DNA from: Isochrysis galbana | Taxonomy: Eukaryota; Haptophyta; Isochrysidales; Isochrysidaceae | Length of the DNA stretch: 64,000 bases | Direction: 5' to 3' | Assembly: GCA_018136815.1 (NCBI GenBank) | Contig: CM030943.1 | Location: 86,046-150,045 of the forward strand | Shown: one piece after another, positions 43,341 to 53,370 of the stretch | Position numbering within the stretch: position 1 is the stretch's first letter | Layout of the letters: every line of letters starts with the position of its first letter | Position numbers and translations under genes: made by a program | Notes under the pieces: model-generated | Database searches by the model: none | The model's input: the letters and a program-made list of their open reading frames with translations, nothing else | What the model was told of the DNA's origin: nothing

Positions 43341-44912
43341 GGTGTAGAATCCTATCCGGTGCGTCCCGCGCTGGACGTCTCAATGGGGGTCACCCCCACC
43401 TCTGCAGAGTCGGGCATCATGCCTGCCCTGCCCCCTTTCTCCTCTCCGGACGGTCATCCACCACCACCTTCACAGGGGGAGGTGATGCCCTCCCTTCCCT
43501 CGCCTCCTGATCTCTCTGCGGTCCCCCCACCATCATCTCCGCCATCGCCGCCGGAGCCCATGGAGGACAGGTCCAAGCCCGAGTCTTTCCAGGATGAGGA
43601 TAATCCTCTGGGGGGGTCCCTCCACTCGTCCCGCGCATGCCTCGAGGCACCGCCACCCCTGCCATCGGACTCGGAGGCCGCCTATGAGCCCTACCATCCC
43701 GCGCTCGAACACCTCTCGGTCGCCTCGGTCGCGCCAAGCCAGCCGTCTCGTTGTGGAGAGGCCCCGGGCCTGCTGCCCGACTCCCTTCTTCATCTCTCTC
43801 CTTCTCCACCGTCTGCTACGGTCCCGCCGCCAACTTCTTCGGCTTCACCGGGGCTCAACCCCGTCGAGCTGCGCTACATCGAGCTCATGCAGGCTATGGC
43901 CGCACAATTCTCACAGCAGCTCGCCGCGGTCACCAGCGCGATCGAACGGGGCCGACTCCCTCCTGCTCCAGTCCAGGCAGCCAGCCCGCCTCCACCTCCA
44001 TCCGATGATGGCGGCGAAGTTGTTGTGCCTCCGCCACCGCCGCTCCCTCGTTCCTCATCGAAATCTAAAAAGCCTCATAAGGACAAGAAGAAGGACCGCC
44101 GCCGCCGCCGCTACAGTCCTTCTACTTCTTCGTACTCCTCGTCATCGTCCCCGGTTTCTAGCCCGTGTTCATCCAACTCTTCGCCGACCAGCGACTCGGA
44201 GTCCGATGGGTCATCCGAGTCTACGGACTCTCGCCGCAGGCCTCGCCGCGCCAAGGGTGGCCACTATACCACTGCGGGCAAAGGTTATCATACTAAAGAG
44301 GGACGGCCGTCTATGATGGCCCCCGAAGGTTTGCATTCTAATCCTCGCCGATCTCTTCGCCCCCACGCCTCTAAGTCCAAGGCAGGCCATCACAGTAGCC
44401 GGGAGAGTCGACGTCACGCTAAACGCCACGCCGCTCCTCCCGCGGACCCAGCCCTGTCCGATGAACCGGACATTCTTGAGCAGTGGCTGCGCCACTATGG
44501 GCGCCACGGCAAAGCCTATTCCGATTCCGCTAGTGCCCCACTCGAATACCAGGTGATGGCGGCCCGTGAGGTCCCATCTGGTGAGTCCTGGCATGCCCGC
44601 ATCATTTACACAACTCGCACCCTTACGAAATGGGTGCGCGCTCGCACGTTCGTCCGCACTAAGGGCGGAACCCGCGATGCTAAGTCTAGCCTCGAGAGCC
44701 TGCAGTCGCTGCGCTTCCCCGCCGACCTTCGCTCTACCGACCCGAACAAGGCGGCTCCCGACAATTGGCGATATGGGACAGGCGATGGCGCCCATTCGCC
44801 GTATTACTGTCAGCCGTTCATCCGCTTCCTTTGCGAGGGCGAGGCGGAGATTCCCGACGCCCACCGCGCCTACCTTCGTCGTCTCGTCGTCCTTGGCCGC
44901 AACCGCCGTTAG
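43170..44912 (+). CDS. gag-like protein of LTR element
   Basis: A 580-residue frame from the first in-frame ATG (MSLSPPSSPSLKPA), 171 bases before the end of the 5' LTR. The N-terminal 300 residues are Pro/Ser-rich. HRGSTP-type content is only in other frames; in this frame a coiled segment near LRYIELMQAMAAQFSQQLAA follows. A basic Ser/Arg-rich stretch (KKPHKDKKKDRRRRRYSPST, then a long Ser run) resembles nucleic-acid-binding linkers. The C-terminal 170 residues (DEPDILEQWLRHYGRHGKAY ... RRLVVLGRNRR) look folded, but I do not recognise them and there is no CCHC knuckle. It is the only protein of the element, so a gag/packaging role is inferred from position. Confidence 0.7.
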   Translation: MSLSPPSSPSLKPACPPSSADGLQPVSTSELVSSAAPAAGMAPSSLPSGPMGHHNSSGVESYPVRPALDVSMGVTPTSAESGIMPALPPFSSPDGHPPPPSQGEVMPSLPSPPDLSAVPPPSSPPSPPEPMEDRSKPESFQDEDNPLGGSLHSSRACLEAPPPLPSDSEAAYEPYHPALEHLSVASVAPSQPSRCGEAPGLLPDSLLHLSPSPPSATVPPPTSSASPGLNPVELRYIELMQAMAAQFSQQLAAVTSAIERGRLPPAPVQAASPPPPPSDDGGEVVVPPPPPLPRSSSKSKKPHKDKKKDRRRRRYSPSTSSYSSSSSPVSSPCSSNSSPTSDSESDGSSESTDSRRRPRRAKGGHYTTAGKGYHTKEGRPSMMAPEGLHSNPRRSLRPHASKSKAGHHSSRESRRHAKRHAAPPADPALSDEPDILEQWLRHYGRHGKAYSDSASAPLEYQVMAAREVPSGESWHARIIYTTRTLTKWVRARTFVRTKGGTRDAKSSLESLQSLRFPADLRSTDPNKAAPDNWRYGTGDGAHSPYYCQPFIRFLCEGEAEIPDAHRAYLRRLVVLGRNRR

Positions 44913-45294
44913 GGAATCGGCGAGGCCGCCGCCATATGCTTCGTTGACTTCTCGATTCCTCGGCCTCGATTCTCGATTCTTGTCGTTCCGCGTTCTCATC
45001 GGTCCTCGATTGTTCGTTGTTCGTAATTCGTAACTTCTCGGTGCGTCGCTCATCACGTCTTCCGTCTTGGTTCGGCGTTGGGTGCGCGGCTCTCCCTCCA
45101 TTCGGATTTATTGTTTCATTCGCTCTTCAGATTTATTGTTTCATTCGCTCTTCGGATTTATTCGCTCTTCGCTCTTGGCTCATTCGGTCTCGTTCAGGAT
45201 TGCTCTTCTGCCTTTCTCGTGGCTTGCTTGGAGCTCTCCGATGTCCGTTAGGTTCTCTTCTTTCCTCGCGGGACGCTCGATCCTAGCAGGGGGG

Positions 45295-46134
45295 TGTCGC
45301 ATTCGCGAATCGACACTGGATAGGCTCCTCTTCGTCGTTCGGCATTTATCGTTATAATTCTCTCGTTCTCGTTCTCGGTCAAAAAGCTTCGCTTGGACGC
45401 ATAGGGTCTTGGGTTGTGGAGCGTTCTCTCTCTTTCTCTCGAAAGAGAAGGAAGTTTCCCCACCCTTCTCCCTCCTAGGCGCCTCGCAAATAGGTTTAAT
45501 TCGCTATCTTCTCCACGTTTCTCTATCTACTGCAGTGATTGCAATCAGGTTTAATTTGCAATCTCATCGCATCTCCCCCTTAGGCACACCGCATCTCTCT
45601 CGTCTTATTCGGTAAGTCTTTTGGAATCCTGTGCGGCAGGATTGCCCCTCGTTTCCGTTATGGTGCGATTCCCCTTCCAGACGGGATCGCCGACAGATCG
45701 CCTTCTGATCGTCGTCCGTTGTCGTCTGGCCGGAGTGTTTGGGTTTGATTTCAGTCGAGTTAAGTGAGAAAGTCGTGGGGCGAGAGTCGGGGTGTTTTCC
45801 TGGGTGTCTCTGTCCGTCGTCCTGTCGTCAGTCGTCATCCGTCGCTCTCGCTCTCGTCGCTCTCGCTCTCGTAACACTCATACCCTACAGCCTCGCCTCG
45901 CCTCGCCAGCCCCTGCCATCACAGCCCTCCTCACACTCACCCCCGCCTCTCGCCGCTCGCTCGATGTCGCTTTCGCCGCCGTCCTCGCCCTCGCTCAAGC
46001 CCGCCTGCCCGCCTTCCTCTGCTGACGGGCTTCAGCCCGTCAGCACCTCCGAACTCGTCTCCTCCGCCGCGCCTGCCGCCGGCATGGCCCCTTCCTCATT
46101 GCCCTCAGGCCCTATGGGCCATCACAATTCGTCA
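45295..46134 (+). repeat. 3' LTR
   Basis: 840 bp, the same length and apparently the same sequence as 42501-43340. The start of the gag-like frame is repeated (ATG at 45964) and here reads through into host DNA to a stop at 46248. Confidence 0.93.
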
Positions 46135-46139
46135 GACGA
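46135..46139 (+). repeat. 5-bp target duplication of LTR element, right
   Basis: GACGA, matching 42496-42500. Confidence 0.85.
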
Positions 46140-47255
<1,116 letters not shown>

Positions 47256-48903
47256 ATGGGGTCCCGCGAGGGAGCCACCAGCGAGAGCTCCGCACTGTTG
47301 CTCGGCCGCAGGGCGTCATCGGGCTCACACGCTTACTTGATCACCGCCGTCTACTGCGTCTGCATGCTCATCAACGGCGGCATGATCGGCGCGTTCGGCC
47401 CCTCCCTCGAGTCTTTCCAGCGAGCAACGTCGCTCTCCGCCGGGCAGCTCGGCACTGCAGTCCTTCAGAATAGGCTGAGCAAGCTGGGCGGCACGCTGCT
47501 CTGGGCTTGGTACGCGGGCAAACTGGCCCAACCACACGCTCCCAAACCTCTCCTACGCCCGCACGCCGCGATGGCCCTCGGGCTCGCAGTGGTCGGAGGC
47601 TGCTGCGCTGTGCTCGGCCTCACGTCGAGTGGACTCGTGCTGCAGCTCGTGATGGCCGCGTCAGGCGCGGCGTACGGGTTCACCGACTCGGGCTGCATCA
47701 TGCTATCACTCTGGCTCTGGCGCGACGACCCGCGCCGACAGCGCGGCTGTGTCGCGCTGACCAGCGTCTTCTTCACTGGTGGAGCCTTTATCACGCCAAT
47801 GCTCGTCGCGGCGGCCCTGCACTATCTGAGCCAAACCATCTGGCCCGCGTTCCATGCCATCGCCCTTGTTGCCTTGCTCACGGCCCTGCTCCTCGTGCGA
47901 CTACCTTCGCCTATGCCGTCGCGCAAGCCGGCCGCTGCCGACGAGCCGAAGGATAGCGAGGGGGAGGCGGTTGCACTGACCCACGGGGATCCCCGCAAGG
48001 CGAAGAGCGGCAGGCATCGCCGACACAACGACATCGAGAGGGCTGAGGTCAAGCCCGCCTCGAGCGGACGGGGGCACGGGGTCGACGGGCATGTACTCTC
48101 GGAGCTGCGCATCACCATGGTCGTGGCGTCGGCTGGCCTCATCGGCTTCTTCGCCAACGGCTGTGAGCATGCCGTGGCGACGTGGTTGTCAGCGTACGGA
48201 GTCCATCAGAGCGGGATGAAGGTGGGTCCAAGCGCCGGCCAGAGCGTAGGTGAAAGGGGATCGGCCATACGGTTGTTCGCATATTGGGCGCGCACCACCT
48301 TGGCGGCGCGCTGGTCGAGTCTTGGGCATGAGGGCGGAGTGGTCTGGGCCGTGCATGCCATGTATTGCTCATCTTTGCTTCCCTACTCGCGGTTATTGCA
48401 CACAGGAGGAGCAAATGGCCATTCTCACCTCAAACTATTGGACGACCATGTCGGCCGGGAGGCTGGCCTGGGCATTTTGCTCGGGTTTCGTCCCGTCGGT
48501 CATCCCACCTCTCGTCCTCAACCACGCGCTCTGCTTCCTCGGCGGATTGTTCTACATGAACACATCGGAGCGGTCGCTGTATGCCGCAACAGTTTGCCTT
48601 GGCCTTGGCGTGTCTTCCGTCTTTCCTGCGCTGCTCACTCTGCCGCCCGAGGCAAATATTGAGATGACGCCCAACCGGATGGCCACGTTGCAGCTATTAG
48701 CCTCCGCGGGTGAGATGCTGTGCCCCTTCTTCGTGGGGATGATCTTCCAAGTGCGCCTCTACTCCTTTTTTGGCCCGCTCATCGCCATAGAGCAGGCGAT
48801 CTCGTTCCTTGCCTTGGGCGCTGCTGCACTCCTCACCAGACGGGCAGCAGCCACAGCCGCGTATGCGCGCCTCAGCACCCTGGACGACGCAGTGGAGGGA
48901 TAA
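47256..48903 (+). CDS. major facilitator superfamily transporter, MFSD4/NaGLT1-like
   Basis: Two exons, 47256-48221 and 48406-48903 (phase 0, GTGGGT...CACACAG), encode 487 residues. About twelve hydrophobic segments are visible: AYLITAVYCVCMLINGGMIG, MALGLAVVGGCCAVLGL, GCVALTSVFFTGGAFITPML, AFHAIALVALLTALLLV, LRITMVVASAGLIGFFANG and others. The central loop (about residues 215-275) is long, charged and Lys/Arg/Glu-rich, as usual between the two MFS halves. TSNYWTTMSAGRLAWAF after the loop resembles the S.FW....GR motif of MFSD4/sodium-glucose-transporter-1-like and fucose-permease-like proteins. I infer transport of a sugar or other small solute. The start ATG is the first Met after the CT-rich leader; upstream in-frame codons are microsatellite translation. 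Confidence 0.82.
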
Positions 48904-50099
48904 GACCCGCACCTGGCTCATGAGTGTTGCTCAAGGAGATGGCAGCCACTCGGGCTGAGACGTGATGTAGTGATGAAATGGCCGCTACAAGATAATCGAT
49001 TGATCTCCGTGAGAGGCCACCTGTGTTCTTCCGACCAAGGGCGCGCTTGTGCTGTGCACCGTAGCAATTTGCACAAGCGAAAGCCAAAATAACGTCAGAG
49101 ACAGCTGCGGCCACACGACTGAGCAGAGCAGCCAATCAGCAGCCGCCCGCTCGCATGTTGATCTGACGATCCATGTGAAGAGTGGCAAGGCTCAGCGCAA
49201 CGGCGATGGGAAGGAAGATCCACCGCACTAAAGGACTCTCCATATAGTTGTGGCGGGCTCTTACCGGCTCCTCGCATTATCTCGATTCCACGCCATCTTC
49301 CCTTGCTGTTATCCGATGTGTCACACTACGATGTTGCTGTCACCTTGGGTGCTTACGACACCCTCGCGCTCTTCGTCTCCGTCTTGTGTACCGTGGCAGA
49401 CCACGCTTTCCGGGGACTGGCAGGAGGAGCGTGGCGCAGGCAAAGGCGCACAACTTGTTGATTCTCACCCATACATCAACCGCATCTGATGAGCATGTGG
49501 ATCGTAGTTGGTGTGCGCATCCTCGCACTTCATCGAATGTGGTCTACGAGTATTTGGTTGTTTTACCTATGTGCTATGTGCCTCCGGGTATGCGTTTGAT
49601 TCTTGCTTGTTACACAAATTTACAACCTGCACTCTAAGCCGATCTGTAGCCCGTTGATTTTCATTTCATTGATTATTGAGGGAATTCTTACGATTATGCG
49701 CAACTCAATCCTCCACTCTCCACCGCCACCCTCGCCGCCTCCACGCCTCGACCTCCGCAAGGCCCGCGCAAGCGCAAGCCATTCGTTATGGCGCTTGCTA
49801 CGCACTCAATGAGGGCACGAGCTATCGAGAGTGCCATCGAGTTAGGGAGTTAGGGCTGTTTGCCACCGTGAGAGTGGAGTTTTTCAGGCGGGTTTTTGGG
49901 GTTATTCGGATGGGATGAGCACTGCGCTCCACCCCTCGCATAGCGCGCCTCCATGAGAAGGACTAGAAAATGACGAGTCTAGAAAATGACGAGAGTCCTC
50001 AAGCAAATGACAAAAACAATGTGACCGTGAATACAACAAAATGACGTCCGTTGAATTTCCTCACAAATCACAAACCTCTTGAGACGTAGTAGAAAGTTA
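48904..50099. other. gene-free stretch
   Basis: No gene. A small direct repeat (CTAGAAAATGACGAGTCTAG / AAAATGACGAGAGTC) lies at 49965-49997, and the 250 bases before the MITE are AT-rich. Confidence 0.5.
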
Positions 50100-50105
50100 T
50101 AAAAA

Positions 50106-50538
50106 TCCAAGTTGTTCCGTCATACCGTCATATGACACTTGCCATGGAACTGAGTATGATATCATACATATAATATCATATGATACTCACTCCAAACATC
50201 TACACTTATAAACCCGCCATTATGATAAAAATCTGCTTACACAGCAGCAGCAGCCCTGGAGCGTCTCCACATGGCGCCGCCCCCACTCCACGGCGGTGTG
50301 ACACTCGTCATCGCCGTCGTCGCCGCCGCCGTCGTTGCTGCACATCAGGTTGGCGGCCATTGGGGGGGGGGGGGCTCGGAGCTGGGAGCGCCGGTATTTC
50401 CCGCGCCTGAACTTGTACTAGTAAAACAAGTTGAATTGTAGGCTCTAGTCTTGTCATATGACACTCAGTATCAGGTCTACTAGAGCAACTAATACTGAGA
50501 TATCATATATGATATCATATATGACAGAACAACTTGGA
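50106..50538. mobile_element. MITE with 19-bp terminal inverted repeats
   Basis: A 433-bp element with ends TCCAAGTTGTTCCGTCATA (50106-50124) and its complement with one mismatch (50520-50538), flanked by identical hexamers TAAAAA (50100-50105 and 50539-50544). Inside the ends are further palindromes such as GTATGATATCATAC and CATATGATATTAT, and a GC-rich centre with a G-tract near 50360-50371. There is no transposase. TIRs plus a short AT-rich duplication fit a non-autonomous DNA transposon; the superfamily cannot be assigned (6 bp, or up to 8 bp if neighbouring A/T are counted). Confidence 0.85.
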
Positions 50539-50629
50539 TAAAAATTCATGCCTACTAACATCGGGGCCAGAGATCTATGCGATCGCCTTATTGAACAATG
50601 GTCAATGGTATATGCAGAAATCAGCAGAA

Positions 50630-51622
50630 AAACGTTTAGGCGTGTGCCCTCTCTTGCGGCACGCGCGATGGCGCGCATGCGGCAAGCCTGCAGCTGCCAA
50701 GGCGTATGGGTTCACATTGACACGCCCTCGAGGGCCCATTACCATTACCACTACAGTAGCTTGGGCAAGGAAGGTGTTGCAACCCATCTGGCCTCTTACA
50801 CTTACAAGTGTTGACGCAACGCACAACAAGTGTTGGACACGGTGTTGTGTGTTGTGTGTTGTGTGTTGTAGCCCGGTCACTCACTAGGGGGGTGCGGAAG
50901 GCACCATCTGTAGCATGCATGGGCAAACGAAGGCCTAAATAGGCTCCCTATAGGTTCTGGTATGGGAGATCAGCAAAAACAACAGGGGGTGTTCCGGCAA
51001 AATTTTCGAAAGATACCCGATTTCAGGCCTCTGACGGCCGTGCGGAATACCCGATGTCGAGCCAAGAGAGTTCAGTTAACCACATATGAAATATATTTTA
51101 GGCCCACCCTTGGAGGCTCCTGGAGGCCAGCTCACAGCTCAGAGGGCGGAGGAGGCGGGGTCTAGGCCATGACCTCCCCTGCCCCTGCCTCTCCTTCGTC
51201 GGCTCTCCCGCGCTCCATCCAGAGGCACCCACGTTGCACCTGTATGCTATATGCTGTCAATCAACCGCAGGGGGGGAGGAGGGGTTGGATGGAGCAATGG
51301 AGCAATGGGCTGGCTCGCCACGACGGGCCAGGACGAGCGACGAGCGAACCAGGCGAGCCTGTGAGGGAGAGAGTGGGTCAGCAGGGCAGTGTGCTCCTGG
51401 CAAGCCGTAGGGCATGCCAGGAGGATTGTGCTGCTTCCTTCCCCCCACAGCATGGAAGGAGTGAGTGGAGAGTGGGGAGGGAGAAGGGGGGGCTCGTGCT
51501 CGTGCCTCCCCACTCCCCATGCCCATGGATGAGCCAAGTTTAAACTTAGTTGACCCCTCTATCGTCTATCCCCCTAGTAGTGCAATGGGGGAGTCGCCTG
51601 ATGGCGAGGGGGAAAGGGCCGG
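50630..51622 (-). mobile_element. short non-coding retroposon, copy 3 (rearranged)
   Basis: 50645-50700 matches the CACGCGCGATGGCGCGC...GCCTGCAGCTGCC core of copies 1 and 2. About 400 unrelated bases follow, and homology resumes at 51112 (TTGGAGGCTCCTGGAGGCCA) through 51549, ending at the hairpin CCAAGTTTAAACTTAG. Immediately beyond the hairpin, 51551-51622 contains the opposite end of the element in inverted orientation (CCCCCTAGTAGTGCA...GGGGGAGTCGCCTGATGGCG). So this copy is interrupted and partly inverted. Confidence 0.65.
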
Positions 51623-51629
51623 AGGAGTG

Positions 51630-51970
51630 GGGCTATGGAAAGCGTCGTGGTAGTGGGTGCCCAGAACCGATGCCGAGTGTGGCCAGTAGCAGTAGCAGTA
51701 AGAAAAATATGCTGAAGTTTTTACCGTGTCCAGTGTAGGCACTAGAGCTACCCCAGAGTCTTCGAGATGTTTATTCAAACCTCTCCAAATCCCTCTAATG
51801 AAAGTAATCCGACGACACATGAACGAACATGAACATCGGCACTAATAACTTCGCACATGGCGCCACATCAACTCCATGGGTGTCCGTATGAGCCCGGTGT
51901 TGAAGGACAACGGTAGAGCGGCGCCTACGACAGCGGTGCCTCATATGCTCGAAATACTCCTAGGGTGCAT
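51630..51970. other. gene-free stretch
   Basis: 3' flank of the lumen-protein gene; nothing seen. Confidence 0.5.
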
Positions 51971-52564
51971 CTACATCTTCTTACCGTAGAGTGCCTTCAC
52001 GGCGGTGCCCATCTGTGCCTCAATCGCAGCAGTTGGTGGGTCGCCAGCGTTACGGCGCTGCGTTGGGTTGTATGATCCGCCGGGCACCTGGTCGTACTCC
52101 TTTTCGATCTGAGCAACGGTGACGAACTCCTTGACGGCCGCGTTGGCCGCGGCAGAGTCACCAGCCTCGGCGGCTTTGACAGCCTTCTTGCCAATGGCAG
52201 CAAGCTGCTTCGAAAGTGGCTTCTTCTCCTTCAGCCCAGCATATGCACCCTCAGCAAAGATGGAGAAGGCATTCTTCTCCTCGAGGATGCGGGCGCTGTC
52301 GGCCTTAAGAAGACGGTAGATGCGCGAGCCTTGCTGGATGAAGACCTTCTCGCGAGTGTATTTTGAGGCAGCGCCATCAGCATGGGCCGCGAGCGGGCTC
52401 ACAGCAACAGACGCCGCAGCGAACGCCGTCAGGAGCTCGCGGCGCGCAACGATGGGCTGGTTGGCCATCATGGCCGGCATAGTCGTCCGCACCGACGAGC
52501 CGGCCGCGAGCGGCGCCATGTTGGGCGAGAAGGCGAGGGCAGCGACAGTGGCGGCAGCAATCAT
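51971..52564 (-). CDS. thylakoid-lumen protein, possibly photosystem II extrinsic (Psb31/PsbQ-like)
   Basis: A 197-residue protein from ATG 52564. A hydrophobic start (MIAAATVAALAFSPN) resembles a signal peptide; a Ser/Arg/Met transit-like stretch follows, then a twin-arginine lumen signal: VARRELLTAFAAASVAVSPL, with a likely cleavage after AHA near residue 62. The mature part (about 135 residues) is helical and Lys/Ala-rich: TREKVFIQQGSRIYRLLKAD, LEEKNAFSIFAEGAYAGL, AAEAGDSAAANAAVKEF, and ends with NPTQRRNAGDPPTAAIEAQM. The fold and targeting recall helical-bundle PSII extrinsic subunits of red-lineage algae; that identity is from memory of the family pattern and uncertain. An acceptor-like TTACAG lies nine bases before the ATG, so a 5' UTR intron is likely. 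Confidence 0.75.
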   Translation of the reverse strand: MIAAATVAALAFSPNMAPLAAGSSVRTTMPAMMANQPIVARRELLTAFAAASVAVSPLAAHADGAASKYTREKVFIQQGSRIYRLLKADSARILEEKNAFSIFAEGAYAGLKEKKPLSKQLAAIGKKAVKAAEAGDSAAANAAVKEFVTVAQIEKEYDQVPGGSYNPTQRRNAGDPPTAAIEAQMGTAVKALYGKKM

Positions 52565-53331
52565 CTTGTCCTGTAACAGGATAGGTAAGGTTCACGTGAG
52601 CAGCATCAGGGATGCATCCAGTGGGGTGAGCTCTACGTGCGTCGCGCTCGTTGGTGAGCACGTTGACGTGGGGGTTGGGTAGAGGTAGCACGTCAATGCC
52701 GCAGGGTTGCGTGTCGGGCGCAAAGTGTGGCTACAGACTTGTGGGAGGGTGTGAGGGGATGCCTTTGGCGGAGTGCGCCTCGCTCCCGTTCTCACCTTGA
52801 GAGTGCGAGATCGACGACGATGCGCAACCGGCTCAAATCCCTAGAACCTTCCGGGACATTACGTCGGCCTGCCCCCCCGCCCCCTCCCCCCCCGCCCCCC
52901 TCCCCCCCTCCCTTGCCCTCCCCCCCCCCCCCCCCCCTTCCTTCCCCGCTCTCGATCGATCGACGACCGACGCATCTCCCCTCCCTCTGCAATAACGTTC
53001 TCCTCCTGCTGGTAGGAGGAGGGTGTTTTTTGCTGGCGTCGCCTGCTTCCCGAATTTTGTATTGATGATTTACAAAATTCGCTTGCACGAAAAAAATTCG
53101 CTCGCAATTCCTATCATGGATCATGGAGTTTCAAAAACATGACTCAATTATTGACATCTAAAAAATATTTGCACGCCGTGTCAGGAAACATTGATGTGCA
53201 CGCACGGCGTCCCTCCGCAGGCAGCCGTGCGTGCGTCAAGAAACTCGTGCCGATCGTCATGGTCATGGCCATATGGCCATCCCATCACGGATCGCCCTCG
53301 CCCTTGACTCCGACGCTCGCCCCCCCGTGCT
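52565..53331. other. gene-free stretch with C-tracts
   Basis: 5' flank of the lumen-protein gene, C-tracts at 52870-52938, an imperfect hairpin CTCCTCCT/AGGAGGAG near 53000, and the left flank of a LINE. Confidence 0.5.
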
Positions 53332-53344
53332 CCCTTGCCCAATG
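53332..53344 (+). repeat. target-site duplication of LINE copy 2, left
   Basis: CCCTTGCCCAATG, repeated at 59897-59909 directly after the poly(T) tail. The following CCAA also matches, so the true length could be up to 17. Confidence 0.9.
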
Positions 53345-53348
53345 CCAA

Positions 53349-53366
53349 CTATCGTTAAAACGATAG
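53349..53366 (+). promoter_or_regulatory. 5'-terminal hairpin of LINE
   Basis: CTATCGTT, two A, AACGATAG: a perfect 8-bp stem at the very 5' end of the element. Copy 1 has the same stem with one extra base in the loop (27127-27145). It may act in RNA processing, translation or integration; no function is proven by sequence. Confidence 0.7.
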
Positions 53367-53370
53367 GGTC

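Larger units (their letters stand above)
42501..46134 (+). mobile_element. non-autonomous LTR retrotransposon
   Basis: A 3634-bp element with 840-bp direct terminal repeats (42501-43340 and 45295-46134), each beginning TGTCGC and ending CGTCA, flanked by GACGA duplications. The internal 1954 bp holds one gag-like ORF; no protease, integrase, reverse transcriptase or RNase H is present. A short purine tract AGCAGGGGGG precedes the 3' LTR. The sequence after the 5' LTR, GGTGTAGAATCCTATCCGG, is not an obvious tRNA-complementary primer site. The 3' non-coding part holds three near-identical 26-base repeats (TTCGGATTTATTGTTTCATT-type) at 45101-45170. The LTRs look identical where compared, so the insertion is very young and an autonomous helper probably exists elsewhere. 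Confidence 0.93.

Noticed and set aside
53000-53030. Bacterial-style terminator (CTCCTCCT...AGGAGGAG then T-run)
   Set aside because: Eukaryotic context with no gene ending there; likely chance in C/T-rich DNA.
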